Source of the DNA: an uncultured bacterium
GTDB lineage: Bacteria; Patescibacteriota; Saccharimonadia; Saccharimonadales; Saccharimonadaceae
Assembly (NCBI GenBank): GCA_937922985.1
Contig: CALAKV010000001.1
Coordinates: 1-7,194 of the forward strand
DNA: 7,194 nucleotides
Direction: 5' to 3'
The notes below the pieces were generated by a model that worked only from the letters and a program-made list of their open reading frames with translations, was not told the origin of the DNA and ran no database searches. Shown here one piece after another: positions 1-4,714 of the stretch. The position numbers and the translations under genes were made by a program. Position 1 is the stretch's first letter. The number at the start of each line of letters is the position of its first letter.

Positions 1-1343
1 CTACTAATGATGCATGTGTCTATGTTCCTTATGATTTCGAAATAACACCTTGTGTTAAAATTGATAAAATTCGAAACTGCTCTGGTGGTGATTTAGATGT
101 TCCTACTAATGGTAAAGTGCCAAACGACCCTAATGATGGAGAAGAAATTAATATTCCAGGAGGTGGAACTGAAACTTCATCAATAAGATATAAAATTACA
201 ACTTGGCGCGTTCCTTCAGATAAAGAGAGTTTTGTAACTCAAAATAACAAGAGAGATAATACTAATAGTGATACTTGCTCAACTTCAAACTTTTATTATC
301 AAGATTATCAAGGAATTGAAAAATGTCGTGTTGTTAAAGAAGGGACTGGAAAATTTAATAAAGATACTCGAGTTGCCGACTTTATACCTTCAATTGAAGA
401 TGGTGCCGAGGCGGGAACCCGTTATTGTGTGGCGCTTTCTATCTCACCATACAAGATGAATTCGAACCAAAGTCAGGCTGAGCAGGCTAAACAAGAACGA
501 GAAAATTTAGACTGGCGGCACGGTGCACCAATTTGTATTAAGCTGGTTAAGAAACCAAAAGTTCAATTCTGGGGAAATGGCGTTTATTCAAAATCGGGTA
601 TTCGAACAAGTTTATCTACAACTAAACAAGGAGTTCTTGGTTCTTGGGTTGAATATGAAGCACTCTCGGGTGTGAAAATTAAAGATTTTCGAACTGAATC
701 TTCGCAAAGCACTCGAAAGTTGGCAATTGAGGATTATTCTTCAAAAAGTAGTTTTGGCCAAGGGAAATCAAGTATTAATTCATTAATTTCAAACATTTCT
801 TCAAAATTTCCAAAAAAGAATTTCGAAGATACGAATACAAAAGTTGAAGTTTATGGCGATGCGAACAAACAGCTTGGTTCAATTTCAGCTGATAAGCAAA
901 CTCGAGTAATCTATGGTAAAAATATTCGAATTTCTGGCGATATTGTGAATGCTGATAGAGCTGTAAATAATGATTCGGATTTTCGTCAGATTATAATTAT
1001 TGCTGACGGAGATATTACTATCGATCAAGGAGTGAAAAGAGTTGATGCGTGGTTGATTGCTCAAGGTATAATAAATACTTGTGCAGTCAATGGTTCCCAA
1101 AATGCCAATGATGTTAATATGAAAAATTGTGACAATCAATTGCGTGTGCGCGGTGGAACAGTTTCGAAAGGATTGCGATTGTGGCGAACTGCTGGCTCTG
1201 ATAGGACTGCGAAAGATACGCTAGCTAATCCTGCTGAAATTTTTAACCAATCGGCAGATACCTACTTGTGGGCTCAGTCTCAATCTGGTAGTGCGGGTAA
1301 AATTGTTACAACTTATACTAAAGAACTTCCGGTGAGGTATTAA
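1..1343 (+). CDS. Large exported Cys-rich surface protein, 5'-partial, upstream of a pilin-like gene
   Basis: The reading frame has no stop back to the left edge: the first full codon is at 3 and 446 residues are visible. The GTG at 117 is therefore an internal valine and the true start lies outside the window. No family is recognised with certainty. The visible part has nine cysteines (residues 5, 17, 26, 92, 108, 142, 178, 360, 376), many Ser/Asn/Gly/Thr residues and no membrane segment, as expected for an exported, disulfide-bonded protein. A Cys-x-Lys-Leu-Val-Lys-Lys-Pro-Lys-Val-Gln-x-Trp-Gly stretch (about 178-191) ends one domain. Residues about 302-394 show short alternating hydrophobic strands with glycine turns (GKNIRISGDIV, IIIIADGDITI, VDAWLIAQGII, LRVRGGTV), resembling a beta-solenoid or bactofilin-like fold. 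The protein ends in TYTKELPVRY. The next gene starts 2 nt after the stop and is pilin-like, so a role in a pilus or surface structure is inferred. Confidence 0.8.
   Translation, partial: TNDACVYVPYDFEITPCVKIDKIRNCSGGDLDVPTNGKVPNDPNDGEEINIPGGGTETSSIRYKITTWRVPSDKESFVTQNNKRDNTNSDTCSTSNFYYQDYQGIEKCRVVKEGTGKFNKDTRVADFIPSIEDGAEAGTRYCVALSISPYKMNSNQSQAEQAKQERENLDWRHGAPICIKLVKKPKVQFWGNGVYSKSGIRTSLSTTKQGVLGSWVEYEALSGVKIKDFRTESSQSTRKLAIEDYSSKSSFGQGKSSINSLISNISSKFPKKNFEDTNTKVEVYGDANKQLGSISADKQTRVIYGKNIRISGDIVNADRAVNNDSDFRQIIIIADGDITIDQGVKRVDAWLIAQGIINTCAVNGSQNANDVNMKNCDNQLRVRGGTVSKGLRLWRTAGSDRTAKDTLANPAEIFNQSADTYLWAQSQSGSAGKIVTTYTKELPVRY
1331..1337 (+). promoter_or_regulatory. Ribosome binding site of the pilin-like gene, inside the preceding gene
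   Basis: GGTGAGG lies 8 nt before the ATG at 1346 and within the last codons of the preceding gene. It fixes this ATG as the start. With the 2-nt gap, it supports translation of both genes from one mRNA. Confidence 0.65.
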
Positions 1344-1345
1344 AT

Positions 1346-2566
1346 ATGACAAATAGAGAGTTTAAAAAAGGTGGTGTTTCGATCTTTATTGTTATTATGG
1401 TTAGTATTTTGGTCTCGATTATGTCTGCAAGCTTTTTGCGGATTATGCTCCGAGACCAAGAGCAGGCCAGTAAGCTAGATCTTTCACAGAGTGCTTATGA
1501 TAGTGCTCAGGCGGGAGTTGAAGACGCTAAAAGATTTTTGCGAATTTATAAAGGTGCTTGTGGTGGTGCAGACGTTGGTAAGAAAGTTTTCGAAGGTAAG
1601 ACATATGATTGTAGTGAAATGACGAAGGCAATTTTGTCGGGTAACTGTTATGTTTTATCGACTGCCGGAATCGGCACTAATGGTGGTGAAACTATAGTGC
1701 AAACCAAAACAAGTTCTGGCGGAGGAAATACTGATCGAGATTTAAACCAAGCCTATACTTGTGTTAAAATTAAAACAGATACTTCTGACTTTTTGGGTCA
1801 AAGTAATGAAGGAACGCCCTCAGTTATTAACTTAAAAGGCGTTTCGAGCTTTAACCAGATTCGTGTTAAGTGGCATACCAAAAATAATATGGCGAATGGT
1901 TCAAAAATATCATTAGATTCGATAAATAATCCCAATGCTCGCCCTAATATTCTGAAAGATTGGCAAGCTCAAAATAGACCAGCCATATTAAAAACCCAAC
2001 TATATGGTTATGTTCCCGGACGGAATGGAAATTCGTCAACAAGCATGGATACACCTTATCCAGATGATGGAAATGGCGCGAGTGAAATGCTGTTTTATCC
2101 TGCTTCAGGCTTGGATTCTCGAGTTGTGAATAGTTCGAATCTACCAACTGTTCGTCGAGATGAAAATTCTGCACAGTCAACAAATGACTATACTTTTGCA
2201 AAATGTTCAGATGATCTTGGGGCTGGCTCAAGTACCTATGCTTGCGAAATGATAATAAATATTGGGCGAAACGTTTCTCCGACTGATGTTTTATATGCTC
2301 GATTGACACCTTTAATGAATAATGCTGAGTTTAAAATTGAGCTTATGAATAATGGCAATATTGTAGATTTTAAAGGTATTCAGCCAAAAGTTGATTCAAC
2401 TGGTCGAGCAAATAGTCAGTTTAGAAGAATTGAAAGTCGAATTGGATTCCATGATAGTAATTTCCCGGTTCCTCTATTTTCTGCTCAAACTGAAGGGGAT
2501 GAGCCAATTTGTAAAGATTTCTCAACAACTAAAATTAAAAATGGTGGATTAAACTGTAAGATGTAA
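1346..2566 (+). CDS. Type IV pilin-like / PilX- or GspK-like minor pilin family protein
   Basis: The product has 406 residues. Its N-terminus is MTNREFKKGG followed by one hydrophobic helix (about 11-34) and an amphipathic region (about 35-66) rich in Asp, Gln, Glu and Ser. This is the layout of a type IV prepilin: basic leader, Gly at the cleavage point (G10|V11), then a hydrophobic N-terminal helix. The residue at +5 is Ile rather than the usual Glu, as in GspK-type tip pseudopilins, and the pattern also resembles PilX N-terminal regions. The globular part has eight cysteines (72, 89, 101, 139, 287, 300, 389, 404), an even number that suits disulfides. A strand pair ending in DSTGRANSQFRRIESRI (349-366) looks like the last strands of pilin heads. 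It is probably a minor pilin or pilus-tip protein in the cell envelope, working with the exported protein encoded just upstream. Major pilin, PilB/C/D or PilT genes are not in view, so the assignment rests on the N-terminus and the context. Confidence 0.72.
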   Translation: MTNREFKKGGVSIFIVIMVSILVSIMSASFLRIMLRDQEQASKLDLSQSAYDSAQAGVEDAKRFLRIYKGACGGADVGKKVFEGKTYDCSEMTKAILSGNCYVLSTAGIGTNGGETIVQTKTSSGGGNTDRDLNQAYTCVKIKTDTSDFLGQSNEGTPSVINLKGVSSFNQIRVKWHTKNNMANGSKISLDSINNPNARPNILKDWQAQNRPAILKTQLYGYVPGRNGNSSTSMDTPYPDDGNGASEMLFYPASGLDSRVVNSSNLPTVRRDENSAQSTNDYTFAKCSDDLGAGSSTYACEMIINIGRNVSPTDVLYARLTPLMNNAEFKIELMNNGNIVDFKGIQPKVDSTGRANSQFRRIESRIGFHDSNFPVPLFSAQTEGDEPICKDFSTTKIKNGGLNCKM

Positions 2567-2567
2567 T

Positions 2568-2597
2568 ATAAAATAGCCTTTATGAAGGCTATTTTAT
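2568..2597. terminator. Bidirectional rho-independent terminator between convergent genes
   Basis: A perfect 13-bp stem (ATAAAATAGCCTT at 2568-2580 and its complement at 2585-2597) encloses a 4-nt loop TATG. The A and T runs at the stem ends supply a U-tract in either direction. It begins 2 nt after the stop of the pilin-like gene and lies 15 nt beyond the rny stop, so it can end both convergent transcripts. Confidence 0.88.
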
Positions 2598-2611
2598 TAT
2601 ATTTGAAATTA

Positions 2612-4117
2612 TTATTTTGCATATTCGATTGCGCGCGTTTCACGAATTATATTAACTTTAATTACGCCTGGATATTGCATTGTGCTTTCAATTTTATCTG
2701 CAATATCTCGTGCCATTTTTATTGCCGAAAGATCGTCTATAGATTCTGGCGAGACTATTACACGGATCTCTCTACCAGCCGAAATCGCATAAGCCTTATT
2801 TATGCCATTAAAGCTAGTTGCAACATTTTCAAGCTCGCGCATCCTCTCTACAAAGTTTTCGGCAGAAGCGTTTCGAGTTCCTGGTCGAGAGGCGCTCATT
2901 GCATCAGTAATTTTAACAATAACTGCCTCAACTGTTGTAGCTTCAACATCTTCATGATGTGCTGCAATTGCATTTACGACTCGGGGATCCATTCCGTATT
3001 TTTCGGCAAGCTCAGCACCTATTTGGGCATGTTTTCCTTCAATCTTATGTGTTACAGCCTTTCCAATGTCGTGAAAGAGCGCAGCAGTTTTTGCAATTTT
3101 AACGTTTGCGCCAATTTCTTCGGCAATTAATCCTGCAACATTAGCCATTTCTGTTGAATGCTTTAAAACATTCTGGCCATAGCTTGTTCGAAACTTTAAT
3201 TCGCCAAGTAGTCGTAGCATTTCATGCGGTAAACCTGAAAGTCCGACTTCACGAGCAGCATCTTCACCGGCACGATTAATTTCCTTGTTTATTTCGCGTT
3301 CAGCTTTTTCAACAACTTCTTCAATTCTTGCCGGATTGATTCGCCCGTCTTTCATTAAAAGCTCAAGCGAAAGTCGTGCAACTTGGCGGCGAACAGGATC
3401 AAAACTTGAAAGAACAACCATTCCAGGGGTATCATCAACCAAGATATCTACACCAGTTTCACGCTGAAGTGCTTGGATGTTTCGGCCCTCTTTGCCAATA
3501 ATTCGACCTTTCATTTCATCATCAGGGAGTTTTAAAGCGGTAACCGTTCGTTCAGCCGTTACTTCGCTTGAAACTCGCTCCATTGCTGAAACCAAAATAG
3601 CCTGAGCTCGTTCTTCGGCATCTTCGGTTGCATTTTTTTGGAGCTTTGCAACTAGATTAACCATATCTTGAGCCATATTTCTTTCGGCAATTTTCATAAT
3701 TTTTTCAGCTGCTTCTTTTTTTGAAAGCTTTGCAATTTTTTCAAGTTTTTCATCTTGCTTTTTGCGAATTTCTTTAATTTCATTTTTGAGTTTTTCAACT
3801 TCAAGCTCATTATTTCGAAGTTTTTCAGTTCGTAAATCAATCTGATCAAGTTTCCGGTCGAGGGATTCTTCTCGTTCTGCAAGGCGGTTTTCAGTTTTTC
3901 GAATTTCTTTTCTCCGTTCTGACTCATCTTCGTTAGCCTTTTCAGTAATTTTTAAGGCTTTTTCATTTGCACGTTCTAAGATTTCAGCTGATTTTTTTCG
4001 TGCTTCAGCAATAATTTTATCTGAATTATTTTTTGCATTTGCAGTTTTCACTTTTTGATATGTAAAAGCGCTACCGCCGCCAAACAAAACGCCAAGCGTA
4101 GCTATAATTATTTCCAT
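2612..4117 (-). CDS. rny: Ribonuclease Y, membrane-anchored endoribonuclease
   Basis: RNase Y is a membrane-bound endonuclease that starts decay and processing of many mRNAs in bacteria lacking RNase E. The product has 501 residues; the B. subtilis enzyme has about 520. The order of parts is complete. A short N-terminal membrane segment (about 2-20) is followed by a long charged coiled coil rich in Lys and Glu (about 30-185). A KH RNA-binding domain carries GRIIGKEGRN (204-213, GKEG loop 208-211). The HD catalytic domain has SYGQNVLKHS with H320, the metal-binding pair H349-D350 in FHDIGKA, HH at 387-388 and D405. The C-terminus ends in the family signature IRETRAIEYAK. The ATG at 4117 has a Shine-Dalgarno AAAGGAAA (4121-4128), with the AAGGA core 5 nt before the start. 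The gene is monocistronic, divergent from the membrane protein/ATPase pair and convergent with the pilin-like operon. No key residue is missing, so I see no sign of decay. Confidence 0.97.
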   Translation of the reverse strand: MEIIIATLGVLFGGGSAFTYQKVKTANAKNNSDKIIAEARKKSAEILERANEKALKITEKANEDESERRKEIRKTENRLAEREESLDRKLDQIDLRTEKLRNNELEVEKLKNEIKEIRKKQDEKLEKIAKLSKKEAAEKIMKIAERNMAQDMVNLVAKLQKNATEDAEERAQAILVSAMERVSSEVTAERTVTALKLPDDEMKGRIIGKEGRNIQALQRETGVDILVDDTPGMVVLSSFDPVRRQVARLSLELLMKDGRINPARIEEVVEKAEREINKEINRAGEDAAREVGLSGLPHEMLRLLGELKFRTSYGQNVLKHSTEMANVAGLIAEEIGANVKIAKTAALFHDIGKAVTHKIEGKHAQIGAELAEKYGMDPRVVNAIAAHHEDVEATTVEAVIVKITDAMSASRPGTRNASAENFVERMRELENVATSFNGINKAYAISAGREIRVIVSPESIDDLSAIKMARDIADKIESTMQYPGVIKVNIIRETRAIEYAK

Positions 4118-4175
4118 ATTTTTCCTTTCATCAATAAATAATTAAAAAATCAAAAGCAATATTATGCCTAAATCC

Positions 4176-4203
4176 ATTTTATCATAAAAAAAGTAAATTT
4201 CAA
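4176..4203 (-). promoter_or_regulatory. Predicted sigma-70 type promoter of rny, with extended -10
   Basis: Read on the minus strand, TTGAAA (4203-4198) is followed after 16 nt by TAAAAT (4181-4176). A TG one base before the -10 (4184-4183) forms an extended -10 element. The predicted start is an A at about 4169, giving a leader of about 52 nt before the rny ATG, which includes the Shine-Dalgarno at 4121-4128. No stable hairpin is evident in that leader. Confidence 0.65.
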
Positions 4204-4205
4204 AA

Positions 4206-4234
4206 TTGCGAAAAATATTTTTTTAGTGTATAAT
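4206..4234 (+). promoter_or_regulatory. Predicted sigma-70 type promoter of the membrane protein/ATPase operon
   Basis: TTGCGA (4206-4211) and a perfect TATAAT (4229-4234) are separated by exactly 17 nt. Counting the last T of the -10 as position -7 puts +1 at 4241, the A of the first good ATG of the downstream gene. The box is 2 nt away from the -35 of the divergent rny promoter, so the two promoters probably compete for, or share, RNA polymerase access. Confidence 0.72.
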
Positions 4235-4240
4235 TTAATT

Positions 4241-4714
4241 ATGTTTATGTCTTTTTTAACTTGGTGGTATGGGAAAGGGCTAGCTTGGCGGGCTGAGAAA
4301 ATTTTAGATGGAATCGAACGCTCGATTGATACTTTTTCGCTTGGTCTTTTAGTGAAAACTTGGTTTGCGCCTTTTCGACAAATTGATGCTTTAGGTGTTT
4401 CGAACGCTTCAGTTGAAGTTCGAATTAAGAAGTTTTTTGATAAGCTTTTTTCTCGGTTCATTGGTGCTTTTTTGCGAACGATAATAATGATAATTGGTGT
4501 ATTTTTTATTAGCTTTAAAGCAATTTGGGGTTTAATAATATTAATTTTATGGTTGATTTCACCAGTTTTACCAATTATTCTTGCTGTAATTTTTACAACT
4601 GGTTGGACTCCTAAAATTATTCCAAAAATTAAGGACGATTTTAAAAATTGGCAAAAAAATGCTCCATCAAAAGAAGTTAAACCAAATAAAACAAGAAGGA
4701 GTTGGTTCTTATGA
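4241..4714 (+). CDS. Small two-helix membrane protein of unknown function, paired with the Clp-like ATPase
   Basis: The product has 157 residues and its function is not recognised. The N-terminal third is amphipathic and aromatic, with TWWYGKG (7-13) and the compact motif VKTWFAPFRQI (38-48), which looks like a conserved core. Two membrane helices follow (about 74-94 and 96-118), then a basic, Lys-rich tail (about 122-157). It is probably an inner-membrane protein with the tail in the cytoplasm. The start was set at ATG 4241, because GTG 4226 lies upstream of and across the predicted -10 box. ATG 4247 is an alternative. No Shine-Dalgarno precedes the start, which coincides with the predicted +1, so translation is probably leaderless. 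The TGA stop overlaps the ATG of the ATPase gene (ATGA, 4711-4714), implying coupled translation and a shared job, perhaps as membrane partner or adaptor of the ATPase. That role is inference. Confidence 0.82.
   Translation: MFMSFLTWWYGKGLAWRAEKILDGIERSIDTFSLGLLVKTWFAPFRQIDALGVSNASVEVRIKKFFDKLFSRFIGAFLRTIIMIIGVFFISFKAIWGLIILILWLISPVLPIILAVIFTTGWTPKIIPKIKDDFKNWQKNAPSKEVKPNKTRRSWFL
4694..4701 (+). promoter_or_regulatory. Ribosome binding site that sets the ATPase start
   Basis: AGAAGGAG lies 9 nt before ATG 4711. An in-frame TTG at 4702 abuts this site with no spacer and cannot use it, so ATG 4711 is the likely start. The site lies inside the last codons of the preceding membrane-protein gene. 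Confidence 0.75.

Noticed and set aside
117..1343. GTG at 117 as the start of the first gene
   Set aside because: The frame stays open to the left edge with 38 more codons that include cysteines like those downstream, and no ribosome binding site precedes 117.
2582..3130. Plus-strand open frame of 182 codons
   Set aside because: It lies antisense to the conserved HD domain of RNase Y, is rich in Cys, Asn and Phe as expected of a complementary frame, and has no ribosome binding site.
4161..4166. CATAAT on the minus strand as an alternative rny -10 box
   Set aside because: The matching -35 position reads TTTTAT, much weaker than the TTGAAA-16-TGATAAAAT arrangement just upstream.
4226..4240. 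GTG at 4226 as the start of the small membrane protein
   Set aside because: It overlaps the TATAAT box at 4229-4234 and would lie upstream of the predicted transcript start; no Shine-Dalgarno is present.
4168..4461. Minus-strand open frame across the divergent promoter region
   Set aside because: It is antisense to the small membrane-protein gene, covers both promoters and shows no domain or ribosome binding site.
4702..4710. TTG at 4702 as the ATPase start
   Set aside because: It directly abuts the Shine-Dalgarno AGAAGGAG with no spacer, while ATG 4711 has a 9-nt spacer and an ATGA overlap.
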